NCBI GenBank assembly: GCA_030765065.1
Contig: CM060979.1
Span: forward strand, 109,356,350-109,420,349
Length of the DNA: 64,000 bases
Direction: 5' to 3'
From: Deroplatys truncata
Taxonomy: Eukaryota; Arthropoda; Insecta; Mantodea; Mantidae
Of this stretch, positions 44,422-56,589 are shown piece after piece (position 1 is the stretch's first letter; every line of letters starts with the position of its first letter). The position numbers were made by a program, and so were the translations under genes. Below the pieces are notes generated by a model, which saw only the letters and a program-made list of their open reading frames with translations, ran no database searches and had not been told where the DNA came from.

Positions 44422-45385
44422 AAAAAAAGGTTCGTGTGTGTCTCTGTGGACAGCTAGCCGGCGCTCTACCCGTAGCTGCTGGAGCGTATAGCTTCGGCGC
44501 TCCGCCAAGTTAAGGATCGCGGGTTCGAGTCCACCATGGGCATAGGTGCTTGTGTGTGTATATGTGGTGTGTGCGTGTGTGTGTTGTCTAGCTGTAAGAG
44601 TAATTGCGATAATAAAATGTAAAACAGAAAAAATAAAACAATAATAATAATACACTGGGGAAAACACGGAATTTAAAAAAACAGAATATATCAAAAACGA
44701 AATCGAAAACACCAAACTTAGCATTTAGGTTCAACAGCTTCCAAGGATGCAACACGAAAAGTTTCAAGTAATTGCTCCACCCCAATTCTACCCTTAACGT
44801 GAACAAAATCCAAAATTTTGATTTTCTCTAAATGGCTCTAATGATTTTAATTAAAATGACATATATTAAAGATATTTACATAAGAAACAAAACGTATATC
44901 TTAAAGTTTCTGGGAATAGCCTGTAAAGTCCTCTTCGTTTTTTATAATCTTCTATAACTTGTAAACGTTAAGCGATAGACGTAAATGTACTACACAAAAG
45001 AATGTAGAACTCTTTAAAATACACAATTTACTTCAAATAGGTTACATTTTTGTGGCATCAGTCATTTCCGCGATGTGCGTTATTAACGATTCAAATGTTT
45101 CTACACTTTGTCATTGTTTTCAAGTCCTGTAGATATTTAGTTGTTTCTCGGGATTGCTTGGAAGGAGTGTGGAATTTTTGCTTGGTAGGAGTGTGGAATT
45201 TTAAAGCCAGATATAGCGCCCAGTTCTTGAAAATTTGGCTATTGCTGTTCTGTTTGTATCTAACAAAATGTGTAATACAAAACTTTAGTAGATAGATAAA
45301 CGAACTTTTTTAAGAATATTTGTATAAACACTAATAAATCATAGAAAATGGAGAAGGTCATGTGAATGAAACGTCAGATTTTTTT
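44270..45385 (-). mobile_element. family F copy interrupted by a SINE
   Basis: Reverse copy: ACTTTCTCTACTACGTATAG at 44277, then a 29-base A run (44391-44418). After the insert it continues CAAAAACGAAATCGAAAACA, GGCTCTAATGATTTTAATTA and CTTGTAAACGTTAAGCG, ending AAAATGGAGAAGGTCATGTG. A 25-bp piece (GGAGTGTGGAATTTTxGCTTGGTA) is duplicated near 45170-45200. Confidence 0.8.
44452..44690 (+). mobile_element. tRNA-headed SINE inside family F
   Basis: The head reads ACCCGTAGCTGCTGGAGCG, GCGCTCCGCCAAGTTAAGGA, then the B box GCGGGTTCGAGTCCACC. It is followed by a GT microsatellite and an AAT run. It separates two adjoining blocks of the F consensus (GTGGACAGC and AACAGAATATATC), so it inserted after F. 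Confidence 0.75.
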
Positions 45386-45389
45386 TTTC

Positions 45390-46305
45390 ATGGAAACACA
45401 TAAAACAGATACACGTGTGTTGTATAGTTTTACTTATAAATGGAATATAATACATTTAAAAATGTTATTATTACAGCGCTGAACATGAAGTGGTGGATTA
45501 TAAAAAATAAAAGCAAAATCGCAACTACCTCGACCCACTACGATGGAGCAAATACATTGTATTAAACCTAACTCTAGAAGTGGTCCGATTTCAGGTTTAC
45601 CCGAGGAACCATTAAACAGCTAGTCTGTACTACTGACATAAGGGAATCTCAAACGCAACGGTGCACAAGTTCAAAGAGAACACAAGAAGATACTGAGCGC
45701 ACAATAGCATCCCGCTTTTCAGCAAAAGGTCAGCCTTTCACTATAGTCCAGATATTGATAATGCCAATCAAAGCGCGCATTGCGAATATTGTAATGTAGA
45801 GAACACGAAGTGTAATTTCAGATGACACTATTCATAGAAGTTGGTGATTTGTATACTTTCAAAATTCAAGGGCAAGTTTACATTTGATTTATTGTTTAGC
45901 CCAGATAGCTAGAATAAGGGAGGTTGAATCTGGTCAGAAGGCGTATAGGGTGAATTTTTTTATATTTTGTCTTCGCTGCCAAAAAAAGGTACTCAATGAA
46001 GTGCTATCATCTAGGGGTAACCGTTACAACTCTGTCCGGAAGTTGGAAGCAAGAAGTCAGTGCGAGACCTGTTTGTTGTTGTGTAGTTTCTTGGGTAAAT
46101 TTGAGCTGTTTGAGGTGGGTTCGTGTATGTTTTACCTTTTAAAGCAGTATAAAAGTTATATAAAAATGGTTGGAATAATTTCAGTAATTAGTTATTGAAA
46201 TTAGTTGTCTAATAAGTTAAAGTATTCTGTTGGAAGTTATGTCGGTATCCACGCTTTATCATGCTTGTGCAGGTGTACCAACACAGTTAAAATAAAATTC
46301 TGCAT
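45390..46305. other. no feature seen
   Basis: Unassigned AT-rich DNA. The 104-residue frame at 45884-46198 has no ATG start near its head and no family resemblance I know. Confidence 0.5.
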
Positions 46306-46307
46306 TT

Positions 46308-47885
46308 TAGGTGAATAGGGTCACAATATTGCAGGTGAAAAGGGTCATAATTTTCGAAGTCGACATACTAATTCTTTTCTCCTTTCCGTTTACCTTATAG
46401 ATGGAGAAATAGAAACGAAAAACGTCTAGTGAACAGAAGATGACATGCAGAAGGCAATTAAAGCTTTTCGTGAAAGTAGAAGCCAGCGCCACCCTATAGA
46501 ATTGTATGGATTGCAGCTACCTGTCTTCAAAGGTAGCTGCAAACCGGCAAGGCTACACCAGCAAAAGCAAAGGGTGGCCAAACAATATTTAATAAAGGTA
46601 AGGAACAACAATTAGTTTATAAATCCTGAAACTAACTTCTTGCGAATTTTCGATGGATTCAGATGGGTTTACCTTGATTTCGTAGAGTTGAATAAAACAA
46701 AATACGCTTTCTAGAATTCAAATAAAATGTTAGGTAAAGAGTGGTTAAAAAGGTTCAGGGAACGAAACACAAATATTTCGCTGAGTAAAGCAGAAGGGCT
46801 CTCTTCAACACGTTGCAATGGCTTGAATAGAGAAGAGTGGCTGAATTCTATTCTTTGCTAAAGAATCTTGAACTGATGAATCTGTTTGCCGTGATTGAAG
46901 AAGAAGACGGCGAAGACAATAAGCATACGAAGAATGCATTCGCTGAAAAAGGAAGCAGAGCGGTTTATGCACAGACAGAGGAGAGCTTGAAACAATACTA
47001 GCTCGTACTAATACCACAGGAAATTCCATCCTAAAGCCTACTACGACAATGAATGTATGAACCCTACAAACGCAACACAAAAGGAGAAAGAAGAATCAAC
47101 AAACTTACTTTTGGGAGAATTTTCAAGACAACATGGATGAAGGCAGCCCTACCGGCGAATACTGAAAGCGGATTTCGTTCTACAGGCGTCTATCCAGTTA
47201 ATGAAAATGCAGTGGCTGTACATGAGCTTTTGCTTTCTGGTTCTAAGCCACACCACGATAATCCATTGTCTGAAAGCCGACTTGAACCTAAGCTGGTCGT
47301 TGCAAAAAATATTTAGATATCGCAGAAGGATTGCAAGAGTAAAAAATGTTTCCTCAGCAACAAACAAATTTGGCAGGTTAGTAATAAGCGACTACGTAAA
47401 CAGTCTACATCATCAGGAACCAATGAATATGATGATAACGACGCATCTTGTGAACTCTGCAATATAAAATACAGTGATCCAATATCCATTAAACTTGGTG
47501 ACTGGATTCAGTGTCAAGGCAATGGATAAGAATAGTATAATGAGAAATGTGTTGGTGCAGGGGGTAAATAGAAATTTATCGGTGGGAAAAATATTGTTCT
47601 TGAAGGATATTTCTACTGACCCTATCCGCCTATCTCTTTGACCCTATTCACATACTTGAAGAAGGCGAATACGGTCAGGAAGCAGATAATCAAACTAGTT
47701 TTATAGAACTCTGGACAATATTTATGCATTCTTATATAGTGAAATGTGTTCATAGAAGACTGCTGTTTGTGTCATAAAATGTCATGTTACTGCTACATGT
47801 AAAGTGAACGGAGTTTAAATAAAGACTTGTTGCCATGAAGACTTTTCCAAGTTTTGACCCGATTGCCCCGACCTTACCCTTAAGT
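46308..47885 (+). mobile_element. pogo/Tigger element with PHD-like finger, DDE core deleted
   Basis: Plus-strand transposase remnant. Psq-type HTH: DMQKAIKAFRESRSQ (about 46440-46485). CENPB-type HTH: ILKLTSCEFSMDSDGF and KEWLKRFRERNTNISLS (about 46625-46800). The sequence then jumps to the C-terminal part, LTFGRIFKTTWMKAALP and GFRSTGVYPVNENAV (47053-47316), so the catalytic core is gone. Last is a cysteine finger, CELCNIKYSD then LGDWIQCQ then YNEKCVGAGGK (47450-47570), like the PHD-type tail of many insect Tigger proteins. Near both ends the motif GTGAAAAGGGTCA or GTGAATAGGGTCA occurs twice in inverted orientation (46311-46347, 47613-47653). An AATAAA and a terminal-type GACCCGATTGCCCCGACCTT follow at 47818-47880. 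End coordinates are approximate. Confidence 0.75.
46511..46542. other. perfect 12-bp hairpin
   Basis: TTGCAGCTACCT, loop GTCTTCAA, AGGTAGCTGCAA, inside the pogo/Tigger coding region. Probably a local duplication or inversion in the decayed element. Confidence 0.9.
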
Positions 47886-47886
47886 T

Positions 47887-48893
47887 TTACAAATGAGTTT
47901 TATTTTGGAAGTTGATCAACGTTACTTCTGAAACTATCTGTAAAATAAACATCAGTTTGTGTCTTAACCAAAAATAAGTTTTTGATAGATTATTGCAAGA
48001 GAGGTGGGTAGAGTTTGCTCTGAAATAATATTTATTGTGAAAATAGTAACTAGCACCATCTTCTTTGTACGTACATCTCTTATTCGACATGCCATATCAC
48101 CATTGGAGCAAACACATTAATAACAAGGAGATGTGATTCATAATTTTTTTAACCAAAGCTAAACGGAGAGACAACCCTTCCACATTATGAGTAGCAGACG
48201 CGAAGCAGGCGTATGTCAATGCAATTTACACAATCGCAATTTGCACATTATTCTGGAACTATGCTAACGTTTTCTCTTATGTTAAATTTCACTTAATAGT
48301 CAATAAGAAAGGAAAACCAGTTAAATAAAACATCCATAGAAAACGGTAACAGATTATTCCTTCTGTAAGTAACAATTTTGTGGTACTGTGTTAGTGAAGT
48401 GGCCGTGCTACTCAGTATATAAGGTTGAAAATTATCGATATTCTTCCATCTTGTATCTTATTATTCGTTTGCAATTTTTATTAATATTTCTTAGCTTGGC
48501 ATTATTTGGCGCACTTGGAGTCATAACGCACTTTTTCGGTAATTTTGCTGTTTTAACCGCACCTGATATTGGAGACCAATTTCTGAATATTTGAAAGTTT
48601 GTAAGGTTTAAAACGACATAGGCACATTATAGATTTCAGCTGGTCAGTGGATGACATTTTGTTTATTATCACTACTGATTACAAATGTATACGTAAGCCT
48701 TAGAGTCCGCATATTGCTGTGCTAGGATTCGCGACTTTATTGGTAACACAGCTCAGGTGATGAATGAATGAAATGGACAGCTGCTAATGGTGCAGACGAC
48801 CGTGGAGACGTTGTCTCCGAAAATTACCTAATATTTATGTTTTAAACCTTAAGTAAAATGTTACTAGGAATACCATCCAGATTTCTAGCTTTC
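47887..48893. other. no feature seen
   Basis: AT-rich unassigned DNA. Confidence 0.5.
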
Positions 48894-48896
48894 TAT

Positions 48897-49132
48897 GTCA
48901 TCATCCATGTCTAGGGGTAAAATGCTAGCCTCTAGTTCCCGAGGCCGTGGGTTCAACTCGGCGGAGGGCGATAGATTATTCTCGGATATAAAAATCCTAT
49001 GTATGGCTTCCTTTGGAAGGGAAATATAGCCGGTGGTCCCGTGTCATAGATTTACGGCATGTAAAAGAACTCAAACCTGATGAAGAGGTCTCTGAACAAA
49101 ATTTCCGGTCTTTCACGCCCAATATATAGCGA
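48897..49132 (+). mobile_element. tRNA-headed SINE, family S2, copy 2
   Basis: Matches 11990-12218: GTCTAGGGGTAAAATGCTAG, CGTGGGTTCAACTC (B box), CTTCCTTTGGAAGGGAAATA, GATTTACGGCATGTAAAAG and CTTTCACGCCCAATATA. It has moderate divergence from copy 1. Confidence 0.85.
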
Positions 49133-49309
49133 CCTGCACTTTTCTCGTTTGCGATAACGCCGACATTTTAAAAATATTCCATAAAATGCTTGGTAAACAG
49201 TTACTTATACGTACGTTGTTAACAATTCAAAAATTAGATCGATTTATTTCGCGGTATAAACCGAAATGAGCCAATAACGCGAATATGTCAATTTTATAAA
49301 TTTTATATG

Positions 49310-50030
49310 CACAATTATGCGAATTCACCGTGTTTGCCTGGCTGTATTTCTCAATACGAGAAAGAGAAGGCACCTGTATGTTCGATTTCTCAAAGAAAAT
49401 TATCCATCTGAGAAATCTATACGGTTCCCAGTACCAGTGTTGACAAGATGGAATACTTGGTTAGAGGCCGGTTTCTACGTTGAGAAGCATCTTCGTGATA
49501 CAACTGAGTTCGTGCAGTTAGAAGATCTGGACTCAGTCTGGTATTGATTTCATGAAATCATTCACAAACGATGAAGTAAGTATCATTTCAGCGGAAGCAA
49601 CATTCGTCGAGGAACATGTCAATGATTTAGTGAAATACATCACTGATCTAGAAGAGTCTTCATACCCAACAAATTCTGCACTTTATGGAGAACTCAGGAA
49701 AATATTCGAAGTAGTAAAAGAAGGGAATTTGTTTAATGAAACAGCAGAGAAGCTAAATTATTTCAGAAGCGCAGATGTTCAAGGAGATTTTAGATTAGCT
49801 GTGAAAAACACTGCAGCATTAGCATTTGCAAAATTGCAGTTACTAATGTTTGAAGACCCTGCTAATAAGTTGTACTCAGCACTTGAAGTGTTTAGACCAC
49901 TATTCATCATTAACAGTAATATCGAGTCAGCATTAGTGAAAAAAGTGAAGCCTATTTCATTCCTTAAAAATGTGAATGGTTCAGTGATCACAAAATGGTC
50001 ACTAAATTACCCAGTTATCTGATATCTGGA
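49310..50030 (+). mobile_element. hAT-like transposase remnant, middle part
   Basis: Two adjoining frames. The first (49317-49547) reads VPVLTRWNTWLEAGFYVEKH, and the second (49552-50022) continues in the next frame with MKSFTNDEVSIISAEATFVE, VNDLVKYITDLEESSYPT and FNETAEKLNYFRS. The RWxTWLxAxxY box and the downstream helical region are characteristic of a hAT-type family whose members are often annotated CGGBP1-like. One frame change near 49540 joins them. The BED finger and the dimerisation tail are missing. No terminal repeats were found. The second frame is open for 156 codons, so decay is limited. Confidence 0.6.
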
Positions 50031-50230
50031 AAAGTATGAATTTTAGAACTCATTATTTTTTATGAGCACTCCTTGATCTCAAAATGCTAAACTTTGATAT
50101 ACTTAGGAATTGGGGTGCTACAAGGAAAGCCTGAAATTAAGCTATGCTCTCAGTGGTAATAGTAGATGCAAAACTATCTAAGGAATGGAATTAATTGTTC
50201 TTCCACAAAAGCCGTGTGATGGACAAGGTT

Positions 50231-50503
50231 GGAAAGGTAGAATCGGATGACTGAAAAACTCAGTACCATCCATCGCTGGGATTTGAACCACGGATCTTTC
50301 GGTTTCTGTTCCGGTTGCTCTAATCACTGAGCTACCATCTCAACATGCCGGTACGACAGTAAATCAGTTGAGGAATTTAATGTCGTACCAGAATGTTGCC
50401 ATGGCAGCTCAGTGGTTAGAGGAACCGGGCGGAAAACGGGAGATCCGTGATTCAAATCCCTGCGATGACATTGAGTTTTTCAGTCGTCTGATTCTACTTT
50501 TCC
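50231..50503. mobile_element. tRNA-like foldback element, copy 2
   Basis: Left arm: GGAAAGGTAGAATCGGATGA, CTGAAAAACTCAG, then a reversed B box (GGGATTTGAACCACGG) and reversed A box (CACTGAGCTACCAT). Centre: CAACATGCCGGTACGAC to GTCGTACCAGAATGTTG. Right arm: GGCAGCTCAGTGGTTAGAGG, GTGATTCAAATCCCTGCG, TGAGTTTTTCAGTCG and TCTGATTCTACTTTTCC. Each arm holds a tRNA-like promoter pair pointing outward. It is better preserved than the copy at 30620-30858. Confidence 0.85.
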
Positions 50504-50504
50504 T

Positions 50505-52425
50505 GTCTAAAGAATCTCTATAACTTAAGAAAGAAAGGAAGAGTGAATGGAAGAGTGGTGAGGAATAGCAAGGAAACAAAATGTCAAAAGGAGAGCGTTT
50601 TCAAAACTAGAAAAAGCAGAAGGGACGCTGGGAAACCTGAATAAACAGAATCAATTGATGCATTGATGTAGATACAATTTGTGATTGTGGAAGGGTTAGT
50701 GTCCCCCTTCGATCAAATGCAGTGAGACTAAAATAAGAAAAGAAACGAAAAGGAATATTCAGGAAGGTACCACTTCACCTTATGAAACCCAGAAGCAAGA
50801 CGTCGCACTTTCTCCGCGACTTTTAGACTTCTTGGCTCCTGCGTGAGGTTTTTCATTCCATAACTTCATATTCTGTTTCCATTCCTTGCACGCGTTTTTC
50901 ATTCATGTAGCATACGGTATTATATGGAAGTGATATGTCGGAAAGGTAGGAGAAGGAGGGGAGGAGATTGAGTATTGAGCTCAGGAGTTTCATGCATGTG
51001 TAATGCAATGGGGACTGGTTACATTTGCTCTGGCACTTCAATATGGGTCAATAAGTCTTCCCTATGGCAGACACGTGACCCAAACTTCTACTGTTGATAG
51101 AAAAACACTCACTCAACGAATAAAAGCACACAAGATCCAATGAAAGAAATATTTATTAGTTTGGGTAAGTTACATCGATAATATGCAGATATCGCGATAT
51201 CTTACGCCACTAACACGGTTACCCAGAGGAAGCTCAGCTAAAGTGGACTCTGTTCAATTTATTACTCCTGTTCTTGTGTTTAATTTAGATATTTTAATAC
51301 TTAGTAGTTATTCTTAGTATTTAATTTATAATGTACAGTTCCTGTCTTGTTTGCATAAGTAAACATTTTATGGCAGTTCATTTGTTTACATGTCCGCCCG
51401 TGCGCATGAAATACTCGTCAACCATAAACAATTGAGATTTTGTATACAGGATTTTAAAGAAAATTTGTCAAAACAGTTCAATTTGGCTGAAATTGGTGCA
51501 ACATTATGGGTAGTTTAGATGAAGAAAAAGTTAGAATCGTTAGACAAACCACTAAACATATTATGCAGTTGAAATATTATCCCCAAAATTCATCAACACA
51601 GTATTAAAATTTGTAGAAAGTTAAGGGAATTTCAGATTGAAAATGTACATTTTTAGGTGAGTCACTCAAGTATAAAATTCGTATGTAGAACGCAAGAGTA
51701 TCAGTACATAGGTGTTTAAACAAAGAATTTTTAATTCATTTTAAATTTTAATGCTAGCCTAAAGACGCTAGTTAAAACAAGAAAGTAAATAAATACTTAC
51801 GAAGCTCACCTTCAAACTGGAGGGAGGAAATAAACACGCTGTTTTTATGTTGTTTTTTTTATCGAAACCGATTACAATCATAGTGGAATCCTGGGCACCT
51901 CTGAAACATTCTTAATGCGTATATACGCTCTTCTTCCTAACAGTTGTAGAATGGTGTAATGTTTCGTGCTATCACTTGCCATGAGGCACAGCCGGATTAG
52001 ATTCCACCGCAAATATTATAATTTTAATCTACATTATGAAGCCTTAAATAGAATAAATGTATTTCTAATTATAACTATTTGCAACTCCACAGAAATAAAC
52101 AACTACATGCTTTATTTAAAATGTATTTTCATCGGTATGCATCCGACAGTACAAAAGCTACAATTAAAGTAAATAAAACTTGGTTAATCTCATAGATTTA
52201 CAAACTTTCCTATTATACAGAGTAACCCCACTCATACAGGTAGTATTTCAACATGCAAACCGCATTCTGTTTTGTATAATGACATGATATATCTTATGTT
52301 CGTTTTTGAAATGTTAACAAAACATAAGTTAGTATTCAGGATGTAATTTGAAATCCGTAGAAGTGGTAGTGTAGCTTATATGGGAAGTCTGCCAGAAATG
52401 TACGATATTTAGTTCCTTTACGACT
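50505..52425. other. no feature seen
   Basis: Unassigned DNA. A purine-rich run lies at 50520-50760, and nothing is recognisable beyond it. Confidence 0.5.
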
Positions 52426-52429
52426 TACC

Positions 52430-52660
52430 TGTAGTAAGCCGAAGAATTACTGCATTCCACCAAAATTTCTATATTGAGATTTCACTGAAAATACAGCTTT
52501 TGACACCTGAATCAAAAACCACGACATTCTTTACTTTCTCTCCACTTACCAATATTAAGCATACGAATTACCGTATTCTACCCAAAACTTTGATATTCAG
52601 AATTCATTAAAAATACGCGTTTTTAAATCCCCGAATTCAAAACAAAGGCATTTTTATGTG
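52430..52660 (-). mobile_element. family F end fragments, two reverse copies
   Basis: TGCATTCCACCAAAATTTC with GAGATTTCACTGAAAATAC (52452-52500), then a second start CTTTACTTTCTCTCCACTTA with CAAAACTTTGATATTCAG (52531-52650). Confidence 0.65.
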
Positions 52661-53512
52661 TGTAGCACTTACATAACTTTCTGTACACTCTCTTCTGCAA
52701 ACTATTCTTACAAAATCTTATTCTTCTAGCTGCCTCTTGTTAACATAGATAAACCTTCATTAATCACTTACTAATTTCGTTGTAGATATAAGAAGATTAA
52801 ATTAAGCTAAAGCAATAGTTCAAAAATACTTTTAATGCCGGTCACTATGCAATGACTTTGAAATTCTGTTTTCTTTGTATGAAAATGAAGAATAAAGGAG
52901 AAAAATATTAGCGATTTTCTGTTGAGAAAAATATAAAGTATTTTAAAATTCAAACCACTAAAAACTAATATCTCGGAATGGGTTAACGCCACAAAATATT
53001 TTATATAACATAAATTTTGTGCTTTAACGATATCTATGCTTTTTGTGTAATAATATTTTGTTAGGGATATCCTACGTATAAAGAGGAGTTCAAAATAAAG
53101 AAGAATTAACTGGCTATACCTATAAAATTCAATATATATGTTTTTTATTTCTTATTAGAATAGCTTAAAATATGGTATTTTGTCCAAAATGTTAGAGCCA
53201 CCTTTTAGCAAATCAAAAATAACGAAAACGTTTCCATGTAAAGGGTAGCTTGAGATGGGGGAATTTTCTTCAAAATCTTCATATCGCATCCTGAGAAAAT
53301 CCTAAACTTGAATACAAAGTTTCGTATTTAACCGATGTTTTGTCACATACAACACAGAAACATACACGCACACGCACCTTTTTCTAAAACTTATTTTTTT
53401 TGTGGGGGAAGAGGATCCAGGGTGTCTCAAAACATATATTTACATGAAATCTCGACATCGAATTTTGGGCTAGAATGCAATACTACTTACGTAAAGACAT
53501 AGTAGGAAAATC
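52661..53512 (+). mobile_element. family F copy, full length, diverged
   Basis: Forward copy from GTAGCACTTACATAACTTTC, through GGGTTAACGCCACAAAATAT, AATGTTAGAGCCACC and GTAAAGGGTAGCTTGAGATG, to TCTCGACATCGAATTTTGG with GAATGCAATACTACTTAC. Confidence 0.75.
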
Positions 53513-53514
53513 AA

Positions 53515-56365
53515 AATCTACTGCGAAATCTAAATGAACCAGTAATTATGAAAACATTATAAGTCCAAAAAAAAAAAAAAGATTTTAAGAATTCGAAAAA
53601 AACTCTTATTCATAAACTACAAAATATATTAAGTCTTAGGAATCTTCATTCACTGGTATGCCTTAAATCAATTAAATCTACATCCTTAAGTCATTGATTT
53701 TTATTATCATATTCATCCAATTTATTTTAATTTATCTCGGACTCATGGCCTTTTCCAACCAAATTAAAATAAGTAATAGAACAACGAGAACACCTTGAGG
53801 TAATTTCCGAACAGTATTATAGCATAGTGATTACTACAAAACAGAATTACAGCATAATCACTGTTACAACACACATGTGGGCTTCATATGTTTTATCTAC
53901 CTCAGCTGCTGTAGACTAAGAGAATAAATCAACATAAACGTTTTAGTGCTCCGCTGGGACGTTCTGTTCAAGTTTTTTATATCGTTTAACTTAAGCTTAT
54001 TTATAGGACATTTTAATCCATGTGCCGAGGTTGTTGAGAGTCTGAGGATTGTTAGGGGCTTTAAAAGCCTGAAAAAGTTTTGAGCCAATCCATCAACGAA
54101 TGGACTGGTTACTACTACCCCTGGTTGTGGCCGTCATACTCAATTTAGTGTACTGTGACACACTAAAGATGATTTTCTGTGACCTTTAAATATCTATTCA
54201 AATCCTGTCTGTACTCTGGGCATTGCGTGTAAAATGATGTAGCCACCAGTCTTTGAAGTTCTTAACAATGTTATTATCCTAAAAATGGTTCACCTTGAAT
54301 GTTTTTTATTGGAAGACTATAGAATAGGTTCAGTATGCTCTTTGACCGTATAAATTCAATCAATTTGTCGTAATTTTCTTTTTATTCCTCAAATCACCAT
54401 CGCATAGTAGAAAAGAGCGTCCCCGGTTAGGAAAGTATTGAAATATTTTTTCAACCATACCAAGCCCTGCTAAAACCATTAGGAATCGCACCACTGTACT
54501 GTTACGGTTTGTCCTGAACAGCCACCAGAGATAATGTACATCAATTATTCTTTAATAGTTTTACCAAAATATTGTTCTTGGAAGAAAGCATGCAAGAAAC
54601 TTCAAATCTCATTTGCTCTCTTTTTGGCCATTCCTTCATTGTATATAAAGAAATAAGATTTGTCAGTCTTAAGATCATAAATACTGAAAGTAAAGACCCA
54701 GAGTAGCCGTAAATAAAACACTTCCTGCACTGGAATGCATAACATCCATGCATAAGTCTGCCACATCGTCATTTTGTTTTCAATTTTCTTGTACAACCTT
54801 AATCTTCTTTAGAAATTTTCATCCTGCGAATATGAACTGTTTGCTCAGCAACACTCTTTCGTTTAGCTCACAAACAGAAGTGTTTTTATTTTGTTTGCTT
54901 GATTTTTTTTAGCTTCTCATAGACCACAAACATCTATTTGAGGACGACCAAGCCTATAGTTATAATTTTCGTGGAAAAACTTTAAAATAAAATCCACATT
55001 TTACGTACAGTTCAGGATACCTCTCTAAAAATAGTGAATGCGTGATCTTTACATTCAAACCTGCCTTTAAATACTTAATATCTCTATTTGCATAGTGAGT
55101 AACTTATCACATACGATTCAATGTGCTCCTTTATTTTATGAATAACTTCACCTTTTATATCCCTGATTCTGCTTCCATGCTCTCACCCCTTTTATCTATT
55201 AGAGCTTTTGCTAAAACCAGTAGGTCTCCTAATCTTCGAATACTCCTCTTCAGCCCACGAATACTAATACGAGTAAATGCTTTTTACATACCAAAATTCT
55301 CTTCCCCTAAAGCCTGTACATGATATTTGAAGTTCTTTTCTCTGCTTTTCGGAATATTTCTCCTTGGGCGTCTGTGGGTCCGTAACTTCCATGAGACCCT
55401 GTAGATATCCATCCTGTGCACCCTTGGTTCTGAATTCCCTAAACATACCAGAGTCTGGGCTCTGTTGATCTCACCAATGGCTCAAATCAGCAAAGTTTAC
55501 AGCTACAATAAAAGGCAATATATAAAATAAAGAGAGGAAACAGTGGCTCAGTATATTAATATACGTATTTTACGAAACGTGCATCCCAAGTTTAATTTTT
55601 AAATTCATACGTATTTGCAGTTTTCCCCTGTTGTAGTTGCAGGAATAGGTTGTCATTTGGGGTTAATGTAAGCTTCTCCTTCTAACCTAGCCTGCTTTAT
55701 TATATTGGGTTTATATTTATTATCATGCCGTATGCCTTTCCTCCTGTTATGGCTGTTATCCTCTTCAGAATTTAAGTCCATGCTCTCTTTTCTGATTAAA
55801 CTGCCCCTAGTATTGAAAGATTAGACAACAATCAGACATGATTATTCCCACAATGTGGTGCCAGCAATGGGTCATGAATTTGGTATTGGTAAAATCTTGT
55901 TATTAATGCAGGGAAACAAACCGTAAGCTACTTCCGTGTTTTAAAACAAAATGTTATATAAAACTACTGAGAATATGTATGGAAACATCAGGAGTCCCGG
56001 ACTCATGACATTATAGTATCAACTAAGTATTTTAACAACGACTTTATTGGCTTTAAGGATAGAAACTAAAGACGTTTTCATAACGAATACACATTACAGA
56101 TAGAGAGCGCGTAAACATTGAAACCTCAATTTGTGTAAAAGTGGACTCGTGACCTTTTCAATAACTGATTCGAATATTCATGTAAGCATTTGGTGTCGAT
56201 TTTCTTAACAACTTTCATTAAAGAAAATGTTACTGAAAGTGGTCATTACTGGTGTTATTTGGAGAAGAACTCGTTACTAAACGAACAGAACAAAAAGGGG
56301 GCAATTAGTCCATGTTGTATGGAAAAATCGTATTGAGTTTTATTTATGGACACTTTAACTTTCAC
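53515..56365. other. no feature seen
   Basis: Unassigned AT-rich DNA. Minus-strand frames at 55120-55446 (for example RISIRGLKRSIRRLGDLLVL) hint at an old coding scrap, but I cannot assign it. Confidence 0.45.
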
Positions 56366-56367
56366 AC

Positions 56368-56585
56368 TCATACTATATTGGGTGTGAAAGATGCTCAAAG
56401 GTTTCTTTATCGGGCTTGAGGTTGTTTTACGTGCCGTAAATCTGCAACATGAGACCACCGACTTTACTTTCTTTCCGAAGAAAACCATCCTAAGGATTTT
56501 TCGGGCGTAAAAATCCATAGCATGTCTTCCTTCGGAAGGGAAGTAAAGCCGGTGATCCCGTTTCGTAGATTTACGGCACGCATTA
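56368..56585. mobile_element. SINE family S2, two pieces head to head
   Basis: The minus-strand piece (56368-56490) reads CTTCGGAAAGAAAGTAAAGT, GATTTACGGCACGTAAAAC and CACCCAATATA. The plus-strand piece (56495-56585) reads TTTTTCGGGCGTAAAAATCC, CCTTCGGAAGGGAAGTAAAG and GATTTACGGCACG. The tRNA heads are missing from both. They form a ~90-bp imperfect palindrome. Confidence 0.75.
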
Positions 56586-56589
56586 TCAC

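Noticed and set aside
44455-44560. Functional tRNA gene
   Set aside because: B box present, but extra sequence between arms and a microsatellite-ended body mark a SINE.
44344-44724. 126-residue minus-strand frame rich in Phe
   Set aside because: Created by the A run and by GT/AAT simple sequence of family F and its SINE.
45995-46065. SINE head (TCTAGGGGTAACCG resembles an A box)
   Set aside because: No B box at the right distance and no body match to the other S2 copies.
45884-46198. 104-codon plus-strand frame
   Set aside because: Non-ATG start and no motif. Length is not exceptional.
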